This document shows positions 18,933 through 28,403 of a DNA stretch of 64,000 bases, piece by piece. How positions within the stretch are numbered: the first letter of the stretch is position 1; every line of letters starts with the position of its first letter. The notes under the pieces are model-generated. The model was not told the DNA's origin. It searched no databases and saw only the letters and a list, made by a program, of their open reading frames with translations. The stretch comes from an uncultured Flavobacteriales bacterium. GTDB lineage: Bacteria > Bacteroidota > Bacteroidia > Flavobacteriales > Schleiferiaceae. The position numbers were made by a program, and so were the translations under genes. Location: assembly GCA_913055685.1 (NCBI GenBank), contig CAJXKC010000001.1:806001-870000 (forward strand). The letters are read 5' to 3'.

Positions 18933-20268
18933 ATGGATTGCTGTTTTGCAATAATACTCCAGCTACCCTTTGTAATTCTATTTCACTCAATTTACGACGG
19001 TATTTGAGGTCATTAAGGGCCGCTTTTGCGGATATGTAATTAAGCTGAGCTTCTCTAAACTGAACATTATTGATGCTTCCTAAAGCATAGGCCTCTTTGC
19101 TTCTCTCGAAGTTTAGAAGGGCAACCTCTAAATTCCTTTGTTCAATTTTTAAGATGCGATCCGAATGCTGAAAGTCGATCCAAGCATTAGCTAAATCAAC
19201 CTTTAAATCTTGTCTGGCCTTTTCAATGGCCAATTCGGACTGAAAAATGGCAATCCGAGCTACTTCGACCTGCGTTTGACTGCGGTAAGAACTAAAAATA
19301 TTCCACTGCGCGCTTAAGCCATACTGCCAACCTGTGTTTTCGGTAAAACGTAAAAAGCCACCTTCATTTTCTTGGCGACTAAAGTTATAACCGGCGTTGG
19401 CCGCAACCTGTGGCATTCTTCCGCTCCAAGCGATGTTCAGATTCTTCTTATTGATGTCACGAGCAATCCGGCTTTGTATTAAAGCTGCATTATTCGCCAT
19501 GGCCTGAGTTTGCAATTGACCATAAACAAGGTCATCTCGAAACTGAACAAGTGTATCGATACTAAAGCTAGTGTCTGCAGGAAAATTAAGTACCCGATTT
19601 AGTTCGCGGTTACTGCGTTGATAGGCATTTAAAGCATTGAGGTAATTGATGCTGTCTCGTCGCAGATCTACCAAGGCACTTAAGCTTTCCAACCTTCCTT
19701 GTGCACCTAGTTCTAATGCAGTAGCCGCTCTTTGGTAACGTTTAAAGGATAAATCTACCGACTCCCTGGCAATTTGCATTTGTTCACTTTGACGAGCCAC
19801 TTCATAGTAGGCGCTAAAGAGGGAAAGCAGAACATTTTCTACCGTAAAGCGTAATTGCGTTTCGCTGAGGTCTTCCTGTAATTGTAGTCTTTTTAAATTA
19901 TTGAGTCGCCCTAATCCGTCAAAAAGAACATAGGAGGCCGAAACACCGGCTTGGTAATTTTCCGCTACAGCATCATTAAATTCACGGATTGGAGCGGGGC
20001 CACCAGTATCACTGCCTACTGCCAATTGTTGCTGAACATCGGTTTGCGAATAAGTATAGGAGCCATTGGCACTAATATTCGGTAGAAAACCTGCATTGCC
20101 CCAGTTGTTGTTCTTTTCGGCAATGTAGAAATCTTGCTCGGCAATCTTAATGTTTAGGTTTTGCTCAAGGGCTATTTTTACCGCTTCATTAAGTTTTAAT
20201 GGCTTTTGTCCCCAGGCAGTAAGGCTAAGGAGAAATAGAGCGAGGGGATAGAATAATTTACTAGTCAT
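18931..20268 (-). CDS. TolC-family outer-membrane efflux channel
   Basis: Outer-membrane factor of 445 residues. The ATG at 20268 overlaps the stop of the RND gene by 8 bp and gives the signal peptide MTSKLFYPLALFLLSLTAWGQ. A longer frame to 20346 is just overlap with the RND gene. After KPLKLNEAVKIALEQNLNIK it has the two long coiled helical repeats of the family (Ala/Gln/Arg-rich), with the second ending KLSEIELQRVAG. It is the last gene of a three-gene tripartite pump operon (adaptor, RND pump, channel). Confidence 0.92.
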   Translation of the reverse strand: MTSKLFYPLALFLLSLTAWGQKPLKLNEAVKIALEQNLNIKIAEQDFYIAEKNNNWGNAGFLPNISANGSYTYSQTDVQQQLAVGSDTGGPAPIREFNDAVAENYQAGVSASYVLFDGLGRLNNLKRLQLQEDLSETQLRFTVENVLLSLFSAYYEVARQSEQMQIARESVDLSFKRYQRAATALELGAQGRLESLSALVDLRRDSINYLNALNAYQRSNRELNRVLNFPADTSFSIDTLVQFRDDLVYGQLQTQAMANNAALIQSRIARDINKKNLNIAWSGRMPQVAANAGYNFSRQENEGGFLRFTENTGWQYGLSAQWNIFSSYRSQTQVEVARIAIFQSELAIEKARQDLKVDLANAWIDFQHSDRILKIEQRNLEVALLNFERSKEAYALGSINNVQFREAQLNYISAKAALNDLKYRRKLSEIELQRVAGVLLQNSNP

Positions 20269-23200
20269 TTTCACTTTCCATTTCGATGATAGCCGGTTCA
20301 ACTTCTTCATGGCTGGGTTTTTTACCCGACCAAAACCAAGTGCCATAAACCTTAGCGTGATTGAGATAGCTTAAAAGTACCGGTAATAAAACCAAGGTTA
20401 AGAAGGTAGCCATAAGGATTCCGTAGGCCAATGATATTGCCATTGGGATTAGGAACTGTGCTTGCACACTCTTTTCTAGAATCAGGGGCGCTAAGCCAGC
20501 CACTGTAGTTGCACTTGTTAATAGTATCGCCCGAAAGCGTGAGAGTCCGGCTTGGAAAACCGCTTCCGAGAAATCCAAACCCTCCTTCAGATAGGAATTC
20601 ATTTTGCTCACCAATACCAGCGAGTCGTTTACAATTACTCCAATGAGGGCAATAATACCTAAGAATGAGAAAATACTTAAAGGAATGCCGTGTAAATAGT
20701 GGCCCCAAGCCACTCCCACCAAGCTTAAAGGGATAAGGGTGAAAATAACCACCGCTTGGTAAAAACTTCGGAAGGTGAAAGTAATGGTCATAATGATCAG
20801 GGCAAGAATAAGGGGCAGGGTCATTCGCGCCGAATTAATCGTTTTTTGCGCCTCGCGATTCTGGCCTTCAAATAGAAAAGAAACGCCATTATAATCCTTG
20901 AGGATAGGCGGTAAGAGTTCATCACGCACATAGGCAATCATATCGGGTGCCGAACCATTGGGATCAGCAAGGTCGGCCTCCACCTTAATTTCTCGTTCGC
21001 CATCAAGGTGATTTATACTTAAGGGTCCGCGCTCGATGGTATAGTCGCAAAGTTCGCGCAGGGGGTATTTACCTCCTTGGGGACTACGGATGTACATTTC
21101 TTCCAGATTATATATCGAAGAGCGCGTGGCATCGTCATAGCGCACCCAAACCTTCACTTCATCTTCTCCAATTTGCAGCCTTTGTACCTCAAGGCCAAAG
21201 AAGCCTCGGCGGACTTGTTGCATTATGGATGCTGGATTTAAGCCTAAGAGGTAGGCTTTATCTTTTAGTCGCAGTGAAACCTCCCGAACGCCTTCTAAGT
21301 CATTATCAATTACGTCCCTTAAGTCGGGCACTTCCGACATGGCCGCTTTGAGGCGCAGCTTTACTGCTTCTAAGTCTTGGTAGTTTTTTCCTAAGAGTGA
21401 TACCGACACGGGCTTACCAAAGGCGCCTACGGTACCGAAGGTTAGGTTTTCGGCTTCGTAGATCGGCCCCGTTTTTTCGCGTAAGGCATTAACCACAATG
21501 GTGCTGCTAATTAACCGCTTTTCGGAGTCGAGTAGGATTACATCCAAACTCCCTTCATTGGTATTGGGCCCAGTGGTCATCTCCACCATTTGAATTACAT
21601 CTTTCCCTCCCGGAATTAAAGGCCTTAAGCTGTCGTTTACGGCCAGGGCTGCTTCGCGAATACCGTCTAAGTATGAGGCAGTAATTTCCTCTCGTGTACC
21701 AGCCGGCATTTTAATGCCTACCGCGAAATTATCGCGATCGATAAAGGGAAAGTAAGAAACGCGAATTAGCTTGCCGGATAAGGCCCCGAGCGTAATCAGG
21801 AAAAGGCCCACCGCAAAGCTTAGGGTAAGGAACTTATACTTTAAAGCAAAGTCTAAAATCGGCCGGTAAAAGCCCTCTCTCATCCGCTTTAAACCACGTT
21901 CCAGCTTTCGCTCAAAGATGTTCTTTTTGTAGGCTAAACTTAGGGCTTTACTATGACCAATATGAGAGGGTAGAATGACTAGCGCTTCAATTAGAGAAAC
22001 CCCTAAGGTGGCAATTACAATAAAGGACATCTCGGAGAAAAAGTCACCCGCTCGTCCATCAATGTAGAAAAAGGTGGCAAAGGCAATCATCGTGGTTAAA
22101 ACCGCCGAAATAACCGCGGGTAAAACTTCCAATGTTCCGTCTATGGCAGCCTGAATGCGGTTCTTTCCTTTCTCGTAATGATGGTAAATATTTTCACTTA
22201 CCACAATGCCATCATCCACCAGAATACCCACCACTACGATCATCCCAAAAAGGGAAATCACATTTATGGTAACCCCAAAATAGCTGGCCAACATAAACAT
22301 ACCAAAGAATGAAATTGGCAAACCGAAGGCGACCCAAAAGGCCACTCTAAAATTCAGGAACAAGGACAGTAGAATTAGCACCAATACTATTCCAATCAAG
22401 CCGTTTTCGATGAGCAAGGCCTTACGTTGTTCCAGGAGGTCGGCCCGGCTATTCACCACTTTGGCTTGGAGTATATCCTGGTTTTCATTGAACTCCTTCA
22501 CATAGTCTTTAATGGCTTGTGCGGTACTTAGGATGTCCTCCTTGTCGGTATTATTGATAAGGATTTTTACCGCTGGTTCTCCGTTTAAGCTTACCGCTGA
22601 TGCGACATCGGCAAAGCGACGTTTCACCGTGGCCACGTCTCCCAATACTACCTTGTTGCCGTCTGGCCGAGCTTTAATAACCACGGCTAGTAAATCATCG
22701 GGATTGTAGCTTTTGTAACGTGCCCGAATAAGAAGCTCTTCCTCGGAAGTTTTTAATTTGCCTCCAGTTATATCTAAATTATAACTGGCTACGGCGCTAC
22801 CAATTTCCTCGAAGCTGAGGTCATAGGCCCGTAATTTTTTCTGGTTCACAGAAATCTCAATCTCCTCATCCGGCAAACCGTTTAACTCCACTTTGGAAAT
22901 TCCTTCGAGCTTGCGCAGTTCATCCTCAATTTCGCGCGCTTGCTTTTTCAATGCACTAAGACTTATGCCTTCACCTTGCAGAGCAAAGGTGATACTTAAG
23001 GTGAGATTCTCTCTTAAAAAGACCGTCACTGGCTCTAGTCCAGCCGGAAAAGAAGAAATTTGATTTACGGCATTTTCTACATCATCCAATACCTCTTTGC
23101 TATTGGAGTTGCGCAGTACTTCGACGGTAATGGTGGCGAGGTTCTCACTAGAGCTAGAGGTAAACCGATCGATTCCCGATAGACCCTTAAGGTTTTCTTC

Positions 23201-23404
23201 AATTTTATTGACCACCCCTTCTTCAATTTCCTCGGGCGAAGCCCCAGGATAGATGGCATTAATTACAATAAAGCGTTCGGGGATGAGCGGAAAAAAGGTA
23301 GAGTTAAGGCTATTCCATGCCACAGCGCCAAATACCAGGGCGAAAACCATCAGTACATTAACGGTGATGGGATATTTGATAAAAAATCCTAAAAAGCGCT
23401 TCAT
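20261..23404 (-). CDS. RND-family efflux transporter (AcrB/HAE-like)
   Basis: Inner-membrane proton-driven pump of 1047 residues. The N-terminal KYPITVNVLMVFALVFG helix is followed by a large periplasmic domain starting NAIYPGASPEEIEEGVVNKIEE. The fourth helix region carries GMIVVVGILVDDGIVVSENIYHH, with the acidic pair needed for proton transfer. A second half with a matching loop follows. The C-terminal half has FLGIIALIGVIVNDSLVLVSKMN. Overlaps of 1 bp (adaptor) and 8 bp (channel) show tight coupling. Substrate could be drugs, lipids or other hydrophobic compounds. Confidence 0.95.
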   Translation of the reverse strand: MKRFLGFFIKYPITVNVLMVFALVFGAVAWNSLNSTFFPLIPERFIVINAIYPGASPEEIEEGVVNKIEENLKGLSGIDRFTSSSSENLATITVEVLRNSNSKEVLDDVENAVNQISSFPAGLEPVTVFLRENLTLSITFALQGEGISLSALKKQAREIEDELRKLEGISKVELNGLPDEEIEISVNQKKLRAYDLSFEEIGSAVASYNLDITGGKLKTSEEELLIRARYKSYNPDDLLAVVIKARPDGNKVVLGDVATVKRRFADVASAVSLNGEPAVKILINNTDKEDILSTAQAIKDYVKEFNENQDILQAKVVNSRADLLEQRKALLIENGLIGIVLVLILLSLFLNFRVAFWVAFGLPISFFGMFMLASYFGVTINVISLFGMIVVVGILVDDGIVVSENIYHHYEKGKNRIQAAIDGTLEVLPAVISAVLTTMIAFATFFYIDGRAGDFFSEMSFIVIATLGVSLIEALVILPSHIGHSKALSLAYKKNIFERKLERGLKRMREGFYRPILDFALKYKFLTLSFAVGLFLITLGALSGKLIRVSYFPFIDRDNFAVGIKMPAGTREEITASYLDGIREAALAVNDSLRPLIPGGKDVIQMVEMTTGPNTNEGSLDVILLDSEKRLISSTIVVNALREKTGPIYEAENLTFGTVGAFGKPVSVSLLGKNYQDLEAVKLRLKAAMSEVPDLRDVIDNDLEGVREVSLRLKDKAYLLGLNPASIMQQVRRGFFGLEVQRLQIGEDEVKVWVRYDDATRSSIYNLEEMYIRSPQGGKYPLRELCDYTIERGPLSINHLDGEREIKVEADLADPNGSAPDMIAYVRDELLPPILKDYNGVSFLFEGQNREAQKTINSARMTLPLILALIIMTITFTFRSFYQAVVIFTLIPLSLVGVAWGHYLHGIPLSIFSFLGIIALIGVIVNDSLVLVSKMNSYLKEGLDFSEAVFQAGLSRFRAILLTSATTVAGLAPLILEKSVQAQFLIPMAISLAYGILMATFLTLVLLPVLLSYLNHAKVYGTWFWSGKKPSHEEVEPAIIEMESEND

Positions 23405-24519
23405 TACTTTTTATTTAGGATTCGCACCTGCATTCCCTCAAAGGCTCCTGCTACTGGCTTAAGGGGCACTTTCATTTCGGGTAGGGGAGCTTTTATGATG
23501 ACCTTTTCCGGACTACTGTGTAGCACTTCCACCCTTTGTTTTACTAAAATGGAGTCTGCTATACGGTAAAGGTGGTTCTCGTCAATCAGTAATTTTCGGT
23601 CAATGGCCATGGCATCTTTTATCTCTTGCCCAGCAATACTGCCTTTGAGGTATTCACCATCGCTAAGATACTCTCCTTCCACTTCTACGAAGATTTGAAC
23701 CCTCTGCGTGCTTGGGTCCAGTTTTTCATTTTTTCTAAATAGACGTCCTCGGTAACTGCGATTATCGTCATTGGCTCTTAGCGCTACGCTGTCCCCAATT
23801 TTAATTCTCCCAATTTCGCTGCTTGCTACGGAAGCAATCATTTCAAATTTGCCTTTACCGATAAATTCTCCCAGCTTCTGACCAGGCCTAACAAGCTGAC
23901 CAACTTCCACCAAGGCCTCGGTTAAACTTCCTTTATAAGGCGCTTTTATTTGGTATTTGCTCAAACGAATACGGGCGCTTTCGGCATTTTGGTAATTGGA
24001 GTAGAGACCACGACCACTTAAAAAGAGTTTTAATTGGCTGTTATTCTCTTTTGGTGGTGCGCTTAAAGCTTCATTGTTGCTGAGGCTTTGCAGGTATTTA
24101 TAATAGATCGGATAGGCCTCGGGATAATCGAGTTTTAAATCAGGTAAAGCCTGACTAAGCGTATTAATTAAAACACTTCTGGCACTGAGGTAGCTGCTTT
24201 TCGCTTCCGAATCGTCTAAATCCAGCAATACATCGCCCGCGAAAAAATAATTTCCAGCTTCAAAGTTTTTGGAACTGGCTTTTACAATTCCATTTACTTC
24301 AGAGTAAATCTCAATTTTATTCTGGGCTACGAGTGGGCCATCAATTGGAATCTCAATGGCAACTGCCCCGGCTTTTAAAGTTTTGGCTTCAATTGCTTTG
24401 ATGATTCTTGGTGCCTTGCGGCTTTCCTGAGGGTCTACTTCAGCTAATTTATTCTTAATCAAGAATGCAGCTACTAGAATTAGGCCACCACCTAGGATCG
24501 CCCATTGTCTCTTTTTCAT
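23404..24519 (-). CDS. Membrane-fusion (HlyD/AcrA-type) adaptor of the RND pump
   Basis: Periplasmic adaptor of 371 residues, anchored by one N-terminal helix (WAILGGGLILVAAFLI). It has the lipoyl/barrel-sandwich halves (EIYSEVNGIVKASSKNFEAGNYFFAGDVLLDLD and YQIKAPYKGSLTEALVEVGQLVRPGQKLGEF, given as regions around 70-100 and 190-225). The hairpin between them is short, and a beta-barrel domain follows. First gene of the operon, divergent from the ABC exporter gene with 142 bp between them. Minus-strand TTACTTTG at about 24567 is one base off the -7 consensus. Confidence 0.9.
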   Translation of the reverse strand: MKKRQWAILGGGLILVAAFLIKNKLAEVDPQESRKAPRIIKAIEAKTLKAGAVAIEIPIDGPLVAQNKIEIYSEVNGIVKASSKNFEAGNYFFAGDVLLDLDDSEAKSSYLSARSVLINTLSQALPDLKLDYPEAYPIYYKYLQSLSNNEALSAPPKENNSQLKLFLSGRGLYSNYQNAESARIRLSKYQIKAPYKGSLTEALVEVGQLVRPGQKLGEFIGKGKFEMIASVASSEIGRIKIGDSVALRANDDNRSYRGRLFRKNEKLDPSTQRVQIFVEVEGEYLSDGEYLKGSIAGQEIKDAMAIDRKLLIDENHLYRIADSILVKQRVEVLHSSPEKVIIKAPLPEMKVPLKPVAGAFEGMQVRILNKK

Positions 24520-24648
24520 GAGAGGTAATTAGAAATAGAACTAGCAAAGTAAGCTAAAATGCTGGGTCTTTGTTCGAACATTAGTCACCATTTAGTCTAA
24601 AAAAACGCTAAAGCTGCTAAACAAGAATGTCCGCTTCACAAGAACTTC

Positions 24649-24656
24649 TACCTTTG
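24649..24656 (+). promoter_or_regulatory. -7 box of the ABC exporter gene, only 5 bp before its ATG
   Basis: TACCTTTG is a full TAnnTTTG match ending 5 bp before the ATG at 24662. Transcription would start at or within a few bases of the start codon, so the mRNA is probably leaderless or nearly so. No clear -33 box is seen. Confidence 0.5.
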
Positions 24657-24661
24657 CCTCG

Positions 24662-26482
24662 ATGAAAGCATTTTGGCGCATTGTTCGTTATGCCTATCCC
24701 TACAAGGGTACCGTAATTCTTAGTGTTATCTCAAATCTGTTTGCGACGGTATTTGCATTAGCCAGTATTGGTCTGGTAGTACCGGTGCTTGAGATTATTT
24801 TTGACAATACTAAATCACCCGAAAAGGCACCCATTTTTGAGGGTGACTTGATGGCCTTTGCTAAGGATTATTTAGCCTATGAGATCGGGGTTCGTATGGA
24901 AAGTACTGGTCAGCAAGAAGCACTCTTATACGTGTGTTTTTTGGTAGTTGGCGCCTTTCTACTTAAAAACCTCTTTCGCTATTTCGCTCTTTTCCTATTA
25001 GCGCCAATGCGAAACGGCATTACGCGTGATATACGTTTAGATCTTCATCGTAAGTTATTGGCCTTGCCCATTGGTTATTTTACCGAACAACGCAAGGGCG
25101 ATATTATTAGTAGGATGACCGCCGACTTGAAGGAGATTGAGAACGGGGTTCTGGCGACCATCGAAATGTTCTTCCGCGAACCGTTTATCATCCTCAGTAC
25201 CCTGGGAGTTTTAATATGGATGAGTCCGATGTTAACCGGATTTGTAATCCTCTTACTGCCCATTGTTTCTTTGCTGATTACCCGTATCGGTAAGAGTCTA
25301 AAGCGCGCCAGTACCAGAGCCCAGGAGTCCATGGGAGACATTTTATCGCTTACCGAGGAAACGGTTAGTGGTTTAAAGGTAATTAAGGCCTTTACTGCTG
25401 AAGCACAGAAATCCAAGCTTTTTGATCGTGCAGCCAATTCCTATTTTAATTTGATGAACAAGGTTATTCGCAGAAATGACCTCGCCTCGCCCATATCTGA
25501 ATTCATGGGCTCTTTAGTAATGGCGGTAATTATTTGGTTCGGAGGAGGCTTAGTGATTGAAGAGAATAGCTTTACGGCTGAAATGTTTATCGCTTACGTG
25601 CTTCTGTTCTATCAAATAATTCCTCCTAGTAAAGCTCTTTCGCAGGCGAGTTATAAAATTCAAAGGGGTAATGCATCAGCCGAAAGGGTATTGGAACTCT
25701 TGGATGCTGAGAATCCCATTGCGGACGCGGAAGACGCCCAGGACCTACCTGAATTTAAGGAGTCAATCGAATTTAAAAAGGTAAGTTTTTCCTACGCCGA
25801 GAAAAAGGTTTTGGATGGCATAGATCTGAAGGTAGAGAAAGGTAAGACCTATGCCTTGGTTGGTCAAAGTGGAGGCGGAAAAACCACCTTAACCAATTTA
25901 GTGCCTCGTTTTTATGATATTAATGAAGGCGAATTATTGATTGACGGCCTGCCGATTAAAACCATAAAACTGAAAGATCTGCGCTCTCATTTGGGTATTG
26001 TTACCCAAGAAACCTTGCTGTTCAATGAAAGTGTAGCCTACAATATTGCTTTGGGTAAGCCCGACGCGACTAAAGAGGAGATAATAGCTGCTGCAAGAAT
26101 TGCAAATGCCCACGATTTTATTGAAAAATTAGACCATGGCTACGATACCAATATTGGTGATGCCGGTGGAAAACTAAGTGGGGGTCAGAAACAGCGTTTA
26201 AGTATTGCCCGTGCAGTCTTAAAAAATCCGCCCATTCTTATTTTAGATGAAGCAACTTCTGCTTTGGATACCGAGTCCGAGAAACTGGTTCAGGACGCCT
26301 TGTACCGCTTAATGGAAAATCGTACCTCCATGGTAATTGCACACCGTTTAAGTACCATTCAGCATGCAGATGAAATTATCGTGATTAATGAAGGTAAAAT
26401 CGCTGAAAGAGGAAGTCACAAGGAATTGTTAGCCAAGCAGGGGATTTACCAAAAGCTGGTAGACATGCAAAGTTTCGCTTAA
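24662..26482 (+). CDS. ABC exporter, MsbA/lipid-A-exporter-like (fused permease and ATPase)
   Basis: Homodimeric half-transporter of 606 residues with six membrane helices in the first 330 residues, including the family segment LPIGYFTEQRKGDIISRMTADL. The ATPase domain is complete: Walker A GQSGGGKTT near 400, signature LSGGQKQRLSIARA near 505, Walker B ILILDEATSALD and the H-loop IAHRLSTIQHADEI. Relatives flip lipid A or phospholipids, but the same architecture is used for many lipids and drugs. It forms a probable operon with the epimerase gene 9 bp downstream. Confidence 0.9.
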   Translation: MKAFWRIVRYAYPYKGTVILSVISNLFATVFALASIGLVVPVLEIIFDNTKSPEKAPIFEGDLMAFAKDYLAYEIGVRMESTGQQEALLYVCFLVVGAFLLKNLFRYFALFLLAPMRNGITRDIRLDLHRKLLALPIGYFTEQRKGDIISRMTADLKEIENGVLATIEMFFREPFIILSTLGVLIWMSPMLTGFVILLLPIVSLLITRIGKSLKRASTRAQESMGDILSLTEETVSGLKVIKAFTAEAQKSKLFDRAANSYFNLMNKVIRRNDLASPISEFMGSLVMAVIIWFGGGLVIEENSFTAEMFIAYVLLFYQIIPPSKALSQASYKIQRGNASAERVLELLDAENPIADAEDAQDLPEFKESIEFKKVSFSYAEKKVLDGIDLKVEKGKTYALVGQSGGGKTTLTNLVPRFYDINEGELLIDGLPIKTIKLKDLRSHLGIVTQETLLFNESVAYNIALGKPDATKEEIIAAARIANAHDFIEKLDHGYDTNIGDAGGKLSGGQKQRLSIARAVLKNPPILILDEATSALDTESEKLVQDALYRLMENRTSMVIAHRLSTIQHADEIIVINEGKIAERGSHKELLAKQGIYQKLVDMQSFA

Positions 26483-26491
26483 ATTTTTACC

Positions 26492-26896
26492 ATGCGTAAG
26501 ATTGAACATATCGGCATTGCCGTCAAGAACCTAGAGGAAGCCAATAAGACCTATGCCGCGCTTTTTGGAGCAGAAGCTTATAAGCAAGAAGGGGTGGAAA
26601 GCGAGGGAGTAATTACCTCCTTTTTCCAAGTAGGACCCAATAAGATAGAACTGCTGGAAGGAACTCATGAAGATAGCCCTATCAGTAAATTTATTGCCAA
26701 GCGCGGTGAAGGAATTCACCATATTGCTTTCGACGTGGAGGATATCGAGGCGGAAATAAAGCGTCTACAGGGTGAAGGTTTCGTTCTATTAAATGAGCAG
26801 CCCAAATTTGGAGCGGACAACAAGCTCGTGGCTTTTTTACATCCTAAAAGTAGTCACGGGGTGCTCGTTGAGCTCTGTCAGGAAAGACGAGATTAA
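26492..26896 (+). CDS. mce: Methylmalonyl-CoA epimerase
   Basis: VOC-fold enzyme of 134 residues interconverting the R and S forms of methylmalonyl-CoA in propionate/odd-chain metabolism. The paired beta-alpha-beta modules are clear: IEHIGIAVKNLEEA at the start, IKFIAKRGEGIHHIAFDVED in the middle and HPKSSHGVLVELCQ at the end. The metal ligands are expected at the first His (IEHIG), the His in HHIAF, and the Glu in VELCQ. It is co-transcribed with the ABC exporter; the functional link is not obvious. Other parts of the pathway (mutase) are not in this window. Confidence 0.9.
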   Translation: MRKIEHIGIAVKNLEEANKTYAALFGAEAYKQEGVESEGVITSFFQVGPNKIELLEGTHEDSPISKFIAKRGEGIHHIAFDVEDIEAEIKRLQGEGFVLLNEQPKFGADNKLVAFLHPKSSHGVLVELCQERRD

Positions 26897-26900
26897 TAAA

Positions 26901-26935
26901 AAAAGCCCCGTTAATCTTAAGGATTAACGAGGCCT
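26901..26935. terminator. Terminator hairpin between the epimerase gene and the convergent lipoprotein gene
   Basis: GCCCCGTTAATC pairs with GATTAACGAGGC around a short loop at 26917-26921. There is an A-run on the left and a weak CTCTAT on the right. It is best as a terminator for the minus strand (seven T after the stem) but may serve both. Confidence 0.65.
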
Positions 26936-26955
26936 CTATCTAGGGGAGAAAAAAA

Positions 26956-27783
26956 TTACTGAACCATAAAGCTGGTGAAGATTACATTACCTGGGAAGGG
27001 GTCATTTCCAAATATCTCCGGACCATCTACGCTAGAGTTTCCATCGAATTCATACTGACCAATAATGCCTGTATCTAGGTGTAACATTGGGAACAGCATC
27101 TGACCAGAATTAATGTTTACTCCGGCATCTAATTGTACGGTAACATTGGTGTTTACTCCTTTGGAGACCATTGTTTTACCGATGATTCCGGGAAGTACAA
27201 TCCCACCCATGCCATTATCATTATGAATCACCAACCAACCATCGGCTGCAGCTACCACTTCACCAATAGTTACTACTCCGTTGGCTACGGATGCATTGCT
27301 CACATCAATCGACGCTGAGTTGATGTTAATAGGAGCCATAACCGGACTCTCATTTACAAGGAAAGGAGGGTCTAAGTCGGTATTGCCATCAAATTCATAC
27401 ACCATTTCTGTACCGGTGTCCTCATGTAGCATTACCCATACTTGATCGCCATCTTCGATTTGAGCGTCGCCATCAATTTGTACCATCACCGATTGGTTAG
27501 AACCAGCTTCGATAAAGGCAGGCTCCGAAATGATATCGGGTACCACCGGACCGTTGTTTCCATTGTCGGCATGAATAACTATCCAGCCATCGGCGGGAAC
27601 GTCGGCGAGACTTACCTCGATCATATTTTGAGAAATCACCTGGCTTTCAACTTCTAAGCTTGCTAGTTTTGGCTCAGGCATTTGGTCCATGGTATCATCT
27701 TCATCGCTGCATGCAGATAAACTGAAAATTAATCCCAGACCTAAAGTCAATTTTAATAGATTTGATGTCTTTGAGTAGAACAT
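26956..27783 (-). CDS. Lipoprotein with two DUF7282-like beta repeats
   Basis: Lipoprotein of 275 residues with lipobox GLIFSLSAC followed by an Asp/Glu-rich linker. Two tandem modules of about 110 residues follow. Each starts around a GW(I/L)VIH(A/N)DNG motif, continues with a (P/L)(D/G)IIG-type segment, and ends ML H-x-DTG then YEFDGN. This matches the repeat pattern of small proteins annotated DUF7282 in bacteria and archaea. It is divergent from the ECF sigma/anti-sigma operon, so it is plausibly a member of that regulon. Function unknown; a surface or periplasmic role is inferred from the signal only. Confidence 0.75.
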   Translation of the reverse strand: MFYSKTSNLLKLTLGLGLIFSLSACSDEDDTMDQMPEPKLASLEVESQVISQNMIEVSLADVPADGWIVIHADNGNNGPVVPDIISEPAFIEAGSNQSVMVQIDGDAQIEDGDQVWVMLHEDTGTEMVYEFDGNTDLDPPFLVNESPVMAPININSASIDVSNASVANGVVTIGEVVAAADGWLVIHNDNGMGGIVLPGIIGKTMVSKGVNTNVTVQLDAGVNINSGQMLFPMLHLDTGIIGQYEFDGNSSVDGPEIFGNDPFPGNVIFTSFMVQ

Positions 27784-27851
27784 AGTATTGTTTTTTTGTG
27801 TTCCTATGTATCTACGCCGAGATTTTCAAATCGGTTTTATTTAGGAGAGAA

Positions 27852-28403
27852 TTGAGCCAAAGGAGTCCCATAGAAATTGAAATTATCAATAAGTTAAAGG
27901 CTGCAGACCAGCAGGCCATCGCGCTTATATATGATAATTATGGCGGAGCCCTATTCGGCCTTTGTCTTAAAATGATGGGTTCTAAAGAGGATGCTGAGGA
28001 AGTTTTGCAGGAGGCCCTGACTAAAATTTGGCGATTTGCTCAATCCTATGATCCGGATAAAGCACGCCTTTATACTTGGATGATTAACATCACTCGGAAC
28101 ACCTGTATTGATCAAATTCGAAAAAATGATCGCAGACCACAAATCCAAGATGTTGATTCTAGCGTATATGAAAGTGGAGCGAGTGTAAAAACGGAGACTC
28201 CGGTAGATCATATTGGTCTAAAAGAAGAATTAGCAAAACTGCGCGAAGAAGATCGCAAGGTTTTAGAGTTAGCTTATTTTTATGGCTATTCACAAAGTGA
28301 AATAGCCAAGAAATTGAGATTGCCGATAGGTACGGTGAAAACCCGTGCTCGAAAGGCTATAAATGAATTAAAAACGCGCCTAGCGAAAGACATTGGATCC
28401 TAA
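27852..28403 (+). CDS. ECF-type sigma-70 factor
   Basis: Extracytoplasmic-function sigma factor of about 183 residues. Region 2 is seen in IALIYDNYGGALFGLCLKMMG, EDAEEVLQEALTKIWRFAQSYDP and YTWMINITRNTCIDQIRK. Region 4 is YGYSQSEIAKKLRLPIGTVKTRARKAI. The start is uncertain. A TTG at 27852, preceded by AGGAGAGAA, is preferred, since the open frame to a GTG at 27798 leaves only 14 bp to the divergent gene and adds residues unlike the family. It overlaps the anti-sigma gene by 11 bp, showing coupled expression. Confidence 0.87.
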   Translation: MSQRSPIEIEIINKLKAADQQAIALIYDNYGGALFGLCLKMMGSKEDAEEVLQEALTKIWRFAQSYDPDKARLYTWMINITRNTCIDQIRKNDRRPQIQDVDSSVYESGASVKTETPVDHIGLKEELAKLREEDRKVLELAYFYGYSQSEIAKKLRLPIGTVKTRARKAINELKTRLAKDIGS

